From NCBI GenBank assembly GCA_905210545.1, contig CAJLXC010000065.1:1-5557 (forward strand): DNA of 5,557 bases, in the 5' to 3' direction. Position numbers and translations under genes: made by a program. Origin of the DNA: an uncultured Eubacteriales bacterium. Lineage in GTDB: Bacteria > Bacillota > Clostridia > Christensenellales > Borkfalkiaceae. Positions within the stretch are counted from its first letter, which is position 1, and every line of letters starts with the position of its first letter. The notes beneath the pieces are model-generated. The model did not search any database. It was not told where the DNA came from and saw only the letters and a program-made list of their open reading frames with translations. Shown one piece after another: positions 1 through 5,557 of this stretch.

Positions 1-37
1 GGCTAAAAGCCGACTGCCGTAAAATTTAATTTTAGCC
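1..37. repeat. AT-rich inverted repeats downstream of groEL
   Basis: Two nested dyads are visible. GGCTAAAA at 1-8 is the exact reverse complement of TTTTAGCC at 30-37, leaving a 21-base loop. Inside it, 20-34 is a perfect palindrome with 7-base arms around one central base, made entirely of A and T. The position just after the groEL stop would suit a transcription terminator. However, the short stem is all A/T, the long stem has a large loop, and any U-tract for the outer stem would fall outside the window. I therefore list it as a repeat; a role in ending groESL transcription is only a guess. Confidence 0.35.
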
Positions 38-49
38 GTGAACGGTTTA

Positions 50-1678
50 TCAATACATACCGCCCATTCCGCCGCCTGCGGGCATCTGCGGAACTTCGGG
101 TTCTTTCACGTCGGCTACAACAGCCTCGGTGGTAAGGAATACGCCCGCTACGGAAGCCGCGTTTTCGAGAGCGGAACGAGTAACTTTCGTCGGATCGATT
201 ATTCCGCTTTCAACCATATCGGTATATTCGTTGTTCAACGCATTGAAACCGAAGTTGGGTTTACCGGCTTTTAGAATTTCGTTCAGAATAACCGAGCCGT
301 CAAGTCCCGCGTTCAACGCTATCTGTTTAAGCGGAGCTTCTACCGCTTTGAGAACGATTCTCGCGCCGGTCTTAACGTCTCCCGTCAAGCCGTCAGCATA
401 TTTTTCTATAGCCTTTATCGTGGAGATAAGAGCGATTCCGCCGCCGGGAACGATACCCTCCTGTACGGCAGCTTTCGTTGCATTGAGAGCGTCTTCTATA
501 CGAAGCTTCTTTTCTTTCATTTCCACTTCGGTAGCCGCGCCTACGTTGATAACCGCAACGCCGCCCGCGAGTTTTGCAAGACGTTCCTGAAGTTTTTCTT
601 TGTCGTAATCGGAAGTCGTAACGTCTATCTGCGATTTGATAGCCTGTTTTCTCGCTTCGATGGCTTTGGGATCGCCCGCGCCGCCTACGATGGTGGTATT
701 GTCTTTATCTACCTTGACGGAAGCCGCTTTACCGAGCATAGCCGTGGTAACGTCTTTAAACTCGTAACCGAGTTCGGAAGAAATAACCGTGCCGCCCGTC
801 AGTATAGCGATATCTTCGAGCATAGCTTTTCTTCTGTCGCCGAAGCCGGGGGCTTTAACCGCAACGCAGTTGAACACGCCTTTGAGCTTGTTTACGACGA
901 GAGCCGCAAGCGCGTCGCCCTCTACCTCTTCCGCTATAATAAGAAGTCTTTGCCCCTGCTGAGCGAGCGGTTCTATAACGGGAAGAATTTCCTGTATGTT
1001 TGAAATCTTTTTATCGGTGATAAGGATAAGCGGAGAATCGAGCACCGCTTCCATTTTATCCGTGTTGGTAACCATATAAGCGGAAGCGTAGCCTCTGTCG
1101 AACTGCATACCTTCTACCGTGGTAAGTTCGGTCTTCATCGTCTTGCTTTCTTCTATGGTGATTACGCCGTCTTTGCCGACTTTTTCCATCGCGTCGGAAA
1201 TAAGCGCGCCTATATTGTCGTCGCCTGCGGAAATAGAAGCCACCTGACCGATAGCGTTTTTATCCTTTACGGGTTTGCTGATCTTTTTAAGCTCATCTAC
1301 CGCCACTTCGACCGCGCCGGAAATACCTTTTTTAAGTATAACGGGGTTTGCGCCGGCGGCAACGTTCTTTAATCCTTCTTTAATCATAGCCTGAGCGAGA
1401 ATAACCGCCGTGGTCGTTCCGTCGCCCGCTACGTCGTTGGTTTTGGTGGAAACTTCTTTAACGAGTCCCGCGCCCATATTCTCGAACGGATCTTCGAGTT
1501 CGATTTCTTTAGCTATAGTAACGCCGTCGTTGGTGATGAGCGGCGCGCCGAATTTTTTATCGAGAACTACGTTTCTGCCCTTGGGTCCCAACGTAATTTT
1601 TACGGTATCCGCAAGCGTGTCTACGCCTTTCTGAAGAGCTTTTCTCGCTTCTTCGCCGTGTTTTAACTGTTTAGCCAT
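50..1678 (-). CDS. groEL: Chaperonin GroEL (Hsp60, 60 kDa subunit)
   Basis: This is the ATP-driven cytoplasmic chaperonin that encloses unfolded proteins in a double seven-membered ring capped by GroES. The 542-residue product has the usual full length. It begins MAKQLKHGEEARKAL and carries the nucleotide-binding segments ITLGPKGRNV (28-37) and DGTTT (86-90). The conserved RIEDALNAT stretch (393-401) contains D396, equivalent to the ATPase aspartate D398 of E. coli GroEL. The EGIVPGGG motif (407-414) is also present. The C-terminus is a short glycine/methionine tail, GGGMGGMY, as in most bacterial GroELs. The ATG at 1678 is preceded by GGGAGG (1689-1694) about 10 bases upstream. It starts 22 bases after the groES stop, so it is co-transcribed with groES and placed under the same CIRCE/HrcA control. 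The stop is TGA. Nothing is broken or unusual. Confidence 0.99.
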   Translation of the reverse strand: MAKQLKHGEEARKALQKGVDTLADTVKITLGPKGRNVVLDKKFGAPLITNDGVTIAKEIELEDPFENMGAGLVKEVSTKTNDVAGDGTTTAVILAQAMIKEGLKNVAAGANPVILKKGISGAVEVAVDELKKISKPVKDKNAIGQVASISAGDDNIGALISDAMEKVGKDGVITIEESKTMKTELTTVEGMQFDRGYASAYMVTNTDKMEAVLDSPLILITDKKISNIQEILPVIEPLAQQGQRLLIIAEEVEGDALAALVVNKLKGVFNCVAVKAPGFGDRRKAMLEDIAILTGGTVISSELGYEFKDVTTAMLGKAASVKVDKDNTTIVGGAGDPKAIEARKQAIKSQIDVTTSDYDKEKLQERLAKLAGGVAVINVGAATEVEMKEKKLRIEDALNATKAAVQEGIVPGGGIALISTIKAIEKYADGLTGDVKTGARIVLKAVEAPLKQIALNAGLDGSVILNEILKAGKPNFGFNALNNEYTDMVESGIIDPTKVTRSALENAASVAGVFLTTEAVVADVKEPEVPQMPAGGGMGGMY

Positions 1679-1700
1679 AATATATTTGCCTCCCTTTCTC

Positions 1701-1985
1701 TTATTCTACTACCGCCAGAATATCGCTCTGACGAATTATGACCAGTTCTTTGCCGTCAACTTTGAATTCGTTTCCGGAATATTTAGAGTAGAGAACTTTA
1801 TCCCCTACCTTGACCTGCATAACTATTTCTTTACCGTCAACTATTCCGCCGGGACCTACCGCGACGACTCTCGCCATCTGCTGTTTTTCCTGCGATGCGG
1901 AAGGAAGTATAAATCCGCTGCCGGTTTTTTCTTCTGTTTCAAGACTTTCTACGACAACTTTGTCAAATAAAGGTCTTACTTTCAT
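1701..1985 (-). CDS. groES: Co-chaperonin GroES (Hsp10, 10 kDa subunit)
   Basis: This is the heptameric lid of the GroEL folding chamber in the cytoplasm. The 94-residue product has the standard length. It starts MKVRPLFDKVVVE, followed by the mobile loop that docks onto GroEL (about 17-31). FIL at 25-27 sits where E. coli GroES has its IVL contact tripeptide. The roof hairpin VGPGGIVDGK spans 43-52, and the C-terminal strand ends ELVIIRQSDILAVVE. The ATG at 1985 has a strong GGAGG site (1994-1998) 8 bases upstream. It is the first gene of the groESL operon, driven by the consensus promoter at 2041-2068 and overlapped by the CIRCE operator at 2010-2036. The stop is TAA, with groEL 22 bases downstream. 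Confidence 0.99.
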   Translation of the reverse strand: MKVRPLFDKVVVESLETEEKTGSGFILPSASQEKQQMARVVAVGPGGIVDGKEIVMQVKVGDKVLYSKYSGNEFKVDGKELVIIRQSDILAVVE

Positions 1986-2009
1986 TTTGATTGCCTCCGT
2001 TTTTCGTTT

Positions 2010-2036
2010 TTAGCACTCTTTACTTTCAAGTGCTAA
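2010..2036 (-). promoter_or_regulatory. CIRCE operator (HrcA binding site)
   Basis: Read on the minus strand this is TTAGCACTT, nine spacer bases, then GAGTGCTAA. The established CIRCE consensus is TTAGCACTC-N9-GAGTGCTAA, so 17 of 18 arm positions match, with one C-to-T change at the inner end of the first arm. It starts 5 bases after the -10 box, overlapping the expected transcription start, and ends 24 bases before the groES ATG. That is the usual place for HrcA repression of groESL under non-stress conditions. hrcA itself is not in the window. Confidence 0.97.
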
Positions 2037-2040
2037 TTAT

Positions 2041-2068
2041 ATTATATACGGTAAAATAAAATTGTCAA
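2041..2068 (-). promoter_or_regulatory. Sigma-A promoter of groESL
   Basis: On the minus strand there is a perfect -35 box TTGACA (2063-2068), a 16-base spacer and a perfect -10 box TATAAT (2041-2046). Transcription would begin near 2034, inside the CIRCE element, so HrcA binding would block initiation directly. A second overlapping TATAAT occurs at 2036-2041, but its 21-base spacing makes it unsuitable for this -35. The combination suggests strong basal expression held down by HrcA. Confidence 0.92.
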
Positions 2069-2110
2069 CGGATTACGGCGGTTTTTTCCAAAAAAAATAA
2101 AAAATGTTTT

Positions 2111-2146
2111 AAAAGAAAACCGCTCCCGTATAAAACACGAAAGCGG
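2111..2146 (-). terminator. Intrinsic terminator of the four-gene operon
   Basis: The minus-strand RNA forms a 10-base-pair stem (arms 2137-2146 and 2120-2129) around a 7-base loop, followed by the U-rich run TTTTCTTTT (2111-2119). Two of the ten pairs are G-U wobbles on the minus strand, which would be C-A mismatches on the plus strand, so the hairpin fits the minus strand only. It begins 13 bases after the stop of the 2160-2906 gene and lies upstream of the groES promoter, separating the two operons. Confidence 0.9.
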
Positions 2147-2159
2147 ATAAACTTTGAGA

Positions 2160-2906
2160 TTATTCCTTTGAGCCGAGCTTTTCTTTTAAAAGCTTTACGC
2201 TGTTTATTTTTTCGTAGCGCGGATTTTTTTCGAGTCCTTCTTTAGAGGCAAGAGCTTCTGCGAGCTTCAACGCGTTTTTAAGTCCCCTGTCGCTTCTTAC
2301 TTTTACGGTAAACGGAACTTCCGCATAAGCTTTTATTTCAGAACTGTCTTTCTGGAAAAATACGGTCTTTTTGAAATCGTCTATGCCGAGCGCGAGATAA
2401 AAAGTGAGTGTTCTGCCGCGAACGGTAAGTTTAGCCACGAGTTTTCTCCCTGCTCTGTACGAAACGCACGGCTCGGAAATTCTTGCGGAAATTCTCTTAT
2501 AAGAACGCATTTCGTTGTCGATTTTATCGAAGTATTCGCGAAATTCGAGCGGAAGGCTTAAAAGCTTTTCCGCAAACGGGCGACGTTTTATCGGTAAATC
2601 GCCGAAGCTGAACGTCTCATCCGTCTCGTCGTTATCCACGTCTCCGATAGTAATTTCCGACGCCGCAAGTTCTTCGGCGGTTTCTTCGCTCTCTTCGGCG
2701 GAAGACTCCTCCGTTTTGCCCGCGAGAGGAATCGCTTCTTCTTTTACGGGAAGAGCGGGTTTACTCAGGTATTTAACCTCTTTGCGAGCGGACTTCTTTT
2801 CGTCTTTACGGTAAAACGATTTGCCGAGCTTTACGATGAGAAGAATTAAAGCCACTCCTGCCAGAACGGCGTCTGCAATTAACAATATCTTAAAAAAGGT
2901 AGACAT
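2160..2906 (-). CDS. Membrane-anchored protein of unknown function
   Basis: I do not recognise a named family. The 248-residue product has a clear N-terminal hydrophobic segment (about 6-26, KILLIADAVLAGVALILLIVK). It is followed by a strongly basic stretch (27-47), which predicts a single membrane anchor with the rest of the protein in the cytoplasm. Residues 65-100 are rich in Glu, Asp and Ser and look disordered. A compact C-terminal domain (about 109-224) follows, with FAEKLLSLPLEFREYFDKI, SYKRISARISEP and LTVRGRTLTFYLAL. From memory, similar domains recur in uncharacterised Clostridia proteins, but I cannot assign an activity. The ATG at 2906 has AAGGAG (2914-2919) 7 bases upstream. It lies 29 bases after the DUF1846 gene and is the last gene before the terminator, so it is probably co-transcribed. 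Confidence 0.85.
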   Translation of the reverse strand: MSTFFKILLIADAVLAGVALILLIVKLGKSFYRKDEKKSARKEVKYLSKPALPVKEEAIPLAGKTEESSAEESEETAEELAASEITIGDVDNDETDETFSFGDLPIKRRPFAEKLLSLPLEFREYFDKIDNEMRSYKRISARISEPCVSYRAGRKLVAKLTVRGRTLTFYLALGIDDFKKTVFFQKDSSEIKAYAEVPFTVKVRSDRGLKNALKLAEALASKEGLEKNPRYEKINSVKLLKEKLGSKE

Positions 2907-2935
2907 AAATAAACTCCTTTTTATAAATTTTTTCT

Positions 2936-4423
2936 TTAGTTTGCAAAATAAACGGCGTCTTCTTTGCGTTTAGGTTCGCACGTAACGTCTATTCCGAGCG
3001 TTTTAAGCGTTTTGTTGTCTACGTGAGAAAGCCTTACGGAAGAATGGACCTGCGCGCCTTTAAGTTTTGACAGCTGATCCAAAGCGTGCTGCGCCATGGG
3101 GTTGGTAACCGCGCTGACGGCAAGGCACAACAATATTTCGTCCGTATGAAGGCGCGGATTAACGCTGCCCATATGCCCCACTTTTAATTTCTGAATGGGT
3201 TCTATAAGCGCGGAAGAAATAAGGTCTATTGAATCGTCTACGTCGCCAAGCACTTTAAGCGCGTTAAGAAGCGTAGCCGCCGCCGCGCCGAGAAGCGTTC
3301 CCGTTTTGCCGGTAACGATCCTGCCGTCCGGCAGCTGCATCGCCGCGCAGGGACAACCGGTGACCAGTTCTTTTTCGAGCGCTCTGCCCACTACTGCCCT
3401 GTCGTTTATGGTTATATGCATTTTCTGCATAAGAATTTCTATTTTAGAAACAACTTCTTTGCCTACGAGACCTTTTCTCGCTTCGTTAAGCGCGGCGTAG
3501 TAACGACGGATAATTTCCTGTTCGGAAGCTTTTCTGCAAACTTCGTCGTCCACTATGCAATATCCCGCCATATTTACGCCCATGTCGGTAGGCGATTTAT
3601 AGGGCGAGCTGCCCATAATTTTGGTAAGCATTGCGGAAAGAACGGGAAAAATCTCCACGTCTCTGTTATAATTTACCGCCATCGTGCCGTAAGCGTCCAG
3701 GTGGAACGGATCTATCATATTAACGTCGTTAAGATCGGCAGTAGCCGCCTCGTAAGCGACGTTGACGGGGTGATTGAGCGGAATGTTCCATATAGGAAAC
3801 GTTTCGTATTTGGCGTAACCCGCTTTAACCCCGCGTTTGTTTTCGTGATATAACTGCGAAAGACAGGTCGCCATTTTGCCGCTGCCGGGACCCGGAGCGG
3901 TTACCACGACGAGCGGACGGGTGGTAACGACGTATTCGTTTTTGCCGTAACCCTCGTCGCTGACTATCTTTTCCACTTCTGTGGGATAACCCTCTATCGG
4001 ATAATGACGATAAACTTTGATTCCGAGCATTTCCAGACGTTTCTGAAAAGCAACCGCGGAAGGCTGTTCCGCAAAACGGGTAAGCACCACGCTGCCGACG
4101 TAAAAACCGCGCGTTCTGAAAATATCGATAAGCCTTAAAACGTCCACTTCGTAAGTAATGCCGAGATCGCTTCTCGTTTTGTTTTTGACTATATCGTCCG
4201 CGTTTATTACGATAAGAATCTCAGCATGGTCTTTTAGTTGCGACAGCATTTTCAGTTTGCTGTCCGGTTCGAAACCGGGAAGAACTCTCGACGCGTGATA
4301 GTCGTCGAACAGCTTGCCGCCGAATTCGAGATACAGTTTATCCCCGAACATAGAAATTCTGTCGAGAATTTTAGCCGATTGCATTTCAAGATATTTTGCG
4401 TTATCGAAACCCGTTTGCATCAT
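2936..4423 (-). CDS. DUF1846 family protein
   Basis: The 495-residue product matches DUF1846, a family of about 500 residues found widely in Firmicutes and some Actinobacteria, whose function is unknown to me. Recognisable features are the N-terminal GFDNAKYLEMQS and KLYLEFGGKLFDDYHASRVLPGFEPDSK (29-56), then INADDIVKNKTRSDLGITYEVDVLRLID (73-100). A glycine-rich loop APGPGSGKMATCLSQ (176-190) resembles a nucleotide-binding P-loop but lacks the usual Ser/Thr after GK. DPFHLDAYGTMAVNYNRDVE (238-257) and CPCAAMQLPDGRIVTGKTG (357-375) follow. No signal peptide or membrane segment is seen, so it is probably cytosolic. The gene begins with two ATGs, at 4423 and 4420. The only ribosome site, AAAGG (4429-4433), is 5 bases from the first and 8 from the second, so the second may be used (494 residues). 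It sits 17 bases after the PqqD-like gene in the same operon. Confidence 0.93.
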   Translation of the reverse strand: MMQTGFDNAKYLEMQSAKILDRISMFGDKLYLEFGGKLFDDYHASRVLPGFEPDSKLKMLSQLKDHAEILIVINADDIVKNKTRSDLGITYEVDVLRLIDIFRTRGFYVGSVVLTRFAEQPSAVAFQKRLEMLGIKVYRHYPIEGYPTEVEKIVSDEGYGKNEYVVTTRPLVVVTAPGPGSGKMATCLSQLYHENKRGVKAGYAKYETFPIWNIPLNHPVNVAYEAATADLNDVNMIDPFHLDAYGTMAVNYNRDVEIFPVLSAMLTKIMGSSPYKSPTDMGVNMAGYCIVDDEVCRKASEQEIIRRYYAALNEARKGLVGKEVVSKIEILMQKMHITINDRAVVGRALEKELVTGCPCAAMQLPDGRIVTGKTGTLLGAAAATLLNALKVLGDVDDSIDLISSALIEPIQKLKVGHMGSVNPRLHTDEILLCLAVSAVTNPMAQHALDQLSKLKGAQVHSSVRLSHVDNKTLKTLGIDVTCEPKRKEDAVYFAN

Positions 4424-4428
4424 TAGTA

Positions 4429-4433
4429 CCTTT
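4429..4433 (-). promoter_or_regulatory. Weak ribosome binding site before tandem ATGs
   Basis: The minus strand reads AAAGG here, the only purine run before the DUF1846 gene. It lies 5 bases from the ATG at 4423 and 8 bases from the ATG at 4420. The second spacing is more usual, and starting there gives MQTGFDN, closer to the M-x-x-GFDN opening I recall for this family. The difference is one residue. Confidence 0.5.
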
Positions 4434-4440
4434 CGCCCGC

Positions 4441-4704
4441 TCAGTCCGCGAGTTTTGCCTCCAAAAGTTTATCGACGAAGCTTTTCACGTCTGCTTCCGC
4501 GGTGGCGCGGTCAACGTCGTATTCTTCGAGAAGAGCGTTCACCATTTCTTCTTCCGTAGCGGATTTTTCCAGGAGTTTCCACAAAAACGCGCCCGTTTCG
4601 TTGAGATTTACCACGCCGTTGAATTCTTTAACGGCTTTGCCGACCGCAACGACCAGATAACTGCCAGCCACTTCTCTTAATATAAATCCTTCTTTAATTT
4701 TCAT
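4441..4704 (-). CDS. PqqD-like small winged-helix protein
   Basis: The 87-residue product fits the PqqD family in both length and pattern. An N-terminal beta-hairpin region (KIKEGFILREVAGSYLVVAVG, 2-22) is followed by the typical LNETGAFLWKLLE helix (34-46). An acidic helical stretch, ATEEEMVNALLEEYDVDRATAEADVKSFVDKLLEAKL (49-85), completes the winged-helix fold. Characterised PqqD relatives bind the leader of a precursor peptide and present it to a modifying enzyme (pyrroloquinoline quinone, lasso peptides, other RiPPs). No precursor or modifying enzyme is visible here, so the partner is unknown. It follows the HprK-like gene by 27 bases and precedes the DUF1846 gene by 17. Its ATG is preceded by GGGGG (4712-4716) at 7 bases, a site that pairs with 16S rRNA only partly by wobble. 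It has no signal peptide and is cytosolic. The family call is firm; the role is inferred. Confidence 0.88.
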   Translation of the reverse strand: MKIKEGFILREVAGSYLVVAVGKAVKEFNGVVNLNETGAFLWKLLEKSATEEEMVNALLEEYDVDRATAEADVKSFVDKLLEAKLAD

Positions 4705-4731
4705 AATTAAACCCCCGATTATTGTTTTCGT

Positions 4732-5442
4732 CTATTTACTCATCGTGCCGAAAGAAAGCTCCGCGGCTTCTCTCGAAATATCGCAACCGAGACTATACAG
4801 CTTTACGCTTTTTAAAAGCTTATCCACAAGCGAAAAGAACTTGTCCGCTTCTTCTGCTTCGGTCGGTCTTACCGTCTGATTGAGAATCACCATAAGCATT
4901 TCGCCCGCGGAAATCTCTTTTATGCAATTTTCTTTCGCCTGACTTATTTTACAAATCGCCTTGATTTTGGCTTTGGTATCGGTATCGAGTCTGTGCTTGC
5001 CGTTCCAAGGCGTGCCGTAAACGTAAAATTCCCCGTCGACGAGTCTTATTATCGGCTTATCGTCGTTGATATAAACCATTCTGTCGCCGAGCATTTCTTT
5101 CCACAGTCTTGCGTGAGTGGATTTACCCGTTCCGCTCGGGGCGGTAAACAAATATGCGTTTCCGTCGACCGCAACCGCGCTGGAATGAAAAATCAATCCG
5201 TTCGCATTCATTAAAACGTATTCTCCGAGCTTGCGAAACAGCGCAAGACTTTCGAGATACGCATCGGGAAAATTCTCGCCGCCTTCGTTGCTTTTTTCGG
5301 CAAGAATATCCTCTTCTTTGATATTAACGATAAAAGCGGGTTTTTCCGTGCCGGAATAAACGTATTTTTCGCAAAGCCGGGGCGTGTAAGAATAGATATG
5401 GTTGGTTTCAAAAATCACGTCCGCTATTTTATATACGGGCAA
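4732..5442 (-). CDS. HPr kinase-like P-loop protein
   Basis: From the TTG start at 5442 the product is 236 residues. Numbered from there, the C-terminal part resembles the catalytic domain of HPr kinase/phosphorylase. FHSSAVAVDG (85-94) puts a His where HprK has its conserved HG, and Walker A is APSGTGKST (101-109). An Asp-Asp pair in YINDDKPII (127-128) matches the HprK DD motif, and GTPWNGKH (143-150) is typical of this divergent subfamily. True HprK is about 310 residues with a separate N-terminal domain and an EIRGLG-type signature, neither of which is seen. It is therefore a relative of HprK, not the carbon-catabolite enzyme. A kinase activity and its substrate are inferred only. The longest reading frame would begin at a TTG at 5484, but that codon overlaps the promoter. 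The chosen start has AGGAGGG 7 bases upstream. It is the first gene of the operon, and its stop is TAG. Confidence 0.85.
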   Translation of the reverse strand: MPVYKIADVIFETNHIYSYTPRLCEKYVYSGTEKPAFIVNIKEEDILAEKSNEGGENFPDAYLESLALFRKLGEYVLMNANGLIFHSSAVAVDGNAYLFTAPSGTGKSTHARLWKEMLGDRMVYINDDKPIIRLVDGEFYVYGTPWNGKHRLDTDTKAKIKAICKISQAKENCIKEISAGEMLMVILNQTVRPTEAEEADKFFSLVDKLLKSVKLYSLGCDISREAAELSFGTMSK

Positions 5443-5449
5443 GTCGATG

Positions 5450-5456
5450 CCCTCCT
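5450..5456 (-). promoter_or_regulatory. Strong ribosome binding site fixing a TTG start
   Basis: The minus strand reads AGGAGGG, ideally spaced 7 bases before the TTG at 5440-5442. An ATG at 5460 overlaps this site and has no good purine run of its own upstream. The TTG at 5484 lies next to the -10 box, upstream of the expected RNA start. This site therefore decides the start of the HprK-like gene. Confidence 0.85.
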
Positions 5457-5474
5457 GCATTTCATTCGTCTTTA

Positions 5475-5503
5475 ATTTTAGCAAAACAACGCTTTTTTGT
5501 CAA
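5475..5503 (-). promoter_or_regulatory. Sigma-A promoter of the HprK-like operon
   Basis: On the minus strand there is a perfect -35 box TTGACA (5498-5503), a 17-base spacer and a -10 box TAAAAT (5475-5480) with a TGn extension just before it (5481-5483). RNA would start near 5468, leaving a leader of about 25 bases that holds the AGGAGGG site. No further promoter is evident in the short gaps downstream, so this one probably serves all four genes to the terminator at 2111-2146. Confidence 0.85.
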
Positions 5504-5512
5504 TGCATAAGT

Positions 5513-5541
5513 TTGATTTTTAAAAATATTTTATATATAAT
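5513..5541 (+). promoter_or_regulatory. Possible divergent sigma-A promoter
   Basis: The plus strand shows TTGATT (5513-5518, four of six -35 consensus bases), a 17-base spacer and TATAAT (5536-5541, perfect). RNA would start near 5548, three bases before an ATG at 5551, which has no ribosome site and may not be a start codon. Any gene lies beyond the window. The surrounding sequence is extremely AT-rich, so a chance TATAAT is a real possibility. Confidence 0.5.
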
Positions 5542-5557
5542 ATAATCGATATGAGAA

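Noticed and set aside
1..49. Complete intrinsic terminator after groEL
   Set aside because: The dyads are A/T-only or have a large loop, and no GC-rich stem followed by a U-run is complete within the window.
129..590. 153-codon plus-strand open frame opposite groEL
   Set aside because: It lies wholly antisense to an intact, highly conserved groEL, and its Ser/Pro/Ala-rich translation resembles no protein. It reflects codon bias on the opposite strand.
2085..2119. UP element for the groES promoter in the A/T-rich tract
   Set aside because: The bases immediately upstream of the -35 box are GC-rich (CCGCCGTAATCCG on the minus strand). The A/T tract lies too far upstream and is partly the U-run of the preceding terminator.
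3416..3853. 145-codon plus-strand open frame opposite the DUF1846 gene
   Set aside because: It is antisense to a complete conserved gene, has no recognisable domain and no clear ribosome site, so it is a shadow frame.
4705..4731. A hidden precursor peptide gene between the HprK-like and PqqD-like genes
   Set aside because: Only 27 bases separate the genes. None of the other gaps in the operon exceeds 29 bases, so no precursor could fit inside it.
4732..5442. True HPr kinase/phosphorylase (hprK)
   Set aside because: The protein is too short, lacks the N-terminal HprK domain and the EIRGLG-type signature, and belongs to the shorter GTPWxGKH subfamily. The CIKEIS string only superficially resembles the signature.
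5482..5502. Operator dyad within the spacer of the HprK-like promoter (CAAAA ... TTTTG)
   Set aside because: The arms are only 5 bases and low in complexity, which is expected by chance in such AT-rich sequence.

Overview
The window looks like a chromosomal segment from a low-to-moderate GC Gram-positive bacterium, most likely a member of the Clostridia. Supporting this are a groES-groEL operon controlled by a CIRCE operator (the HrcA regulon typical of Firmicutes), strong purine-rich ribosome binding sites, textbook sigma-A promoters, and a DUF1846 protein and an HprK-like/PqqD-like pair of kinds I associate with Clostridia. The exact genus cannot be read from the sequence. All six convincing genes lie on the minus strand, so transcription runs from high to low coordinates.

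Layout in transcription order. From 5557 to 5443 there is a compact, AT-rich, apparently divergent promoter region: one good minus-strand promoter (5475-5503) and one plausible plus-strand promoter (5513-5541) whose gene lies outside the window. The minus-strand promoter drives a probable four-gene operon with gaps of 27, 17 and 29 bases. It encodes an HPr-kinase-like P-loop protein (4732-5442), a PqqD-like small protein (4441-4704), a DUF1846 protein (2936-4423) and a single-pass membrane-anchored protein of unknown function (2160-2906). A clear intrinsic terminator (2111-2146) closes the operon. The groES-groEL operon (1985 down to 50) follows, with its own consensus promoter (2041-2068) and a near-perfect CIRCE operator (2010-2036). 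The last 49 bases downstream of groEL hold AT-rich inverted repeats but no convincing complete terminator.

The chaperonin genes are ordinary: GroEL and GroES form the ATP-driven folding chamber, repressed by HrcA at CIRCE. The upstream operon is the less understood part. HprK-like and PqqD-like pairs are best known from ribosomally made peptide (RiPP) clusters, where PqqD-like proteins bind leader peptides. Here, however, the pair heads an operon with no visible precursor peptide, radical SAM enzyme, cyclase or protease, and is followed by two genes without known function. That is the main point of interest, with a corrected translation start for the kinase-like gene. I did not find evidence of a mobile element, CRISPR array, RNA gene or clearly new system. 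No gene-free stretch exceeds about 175 bases.
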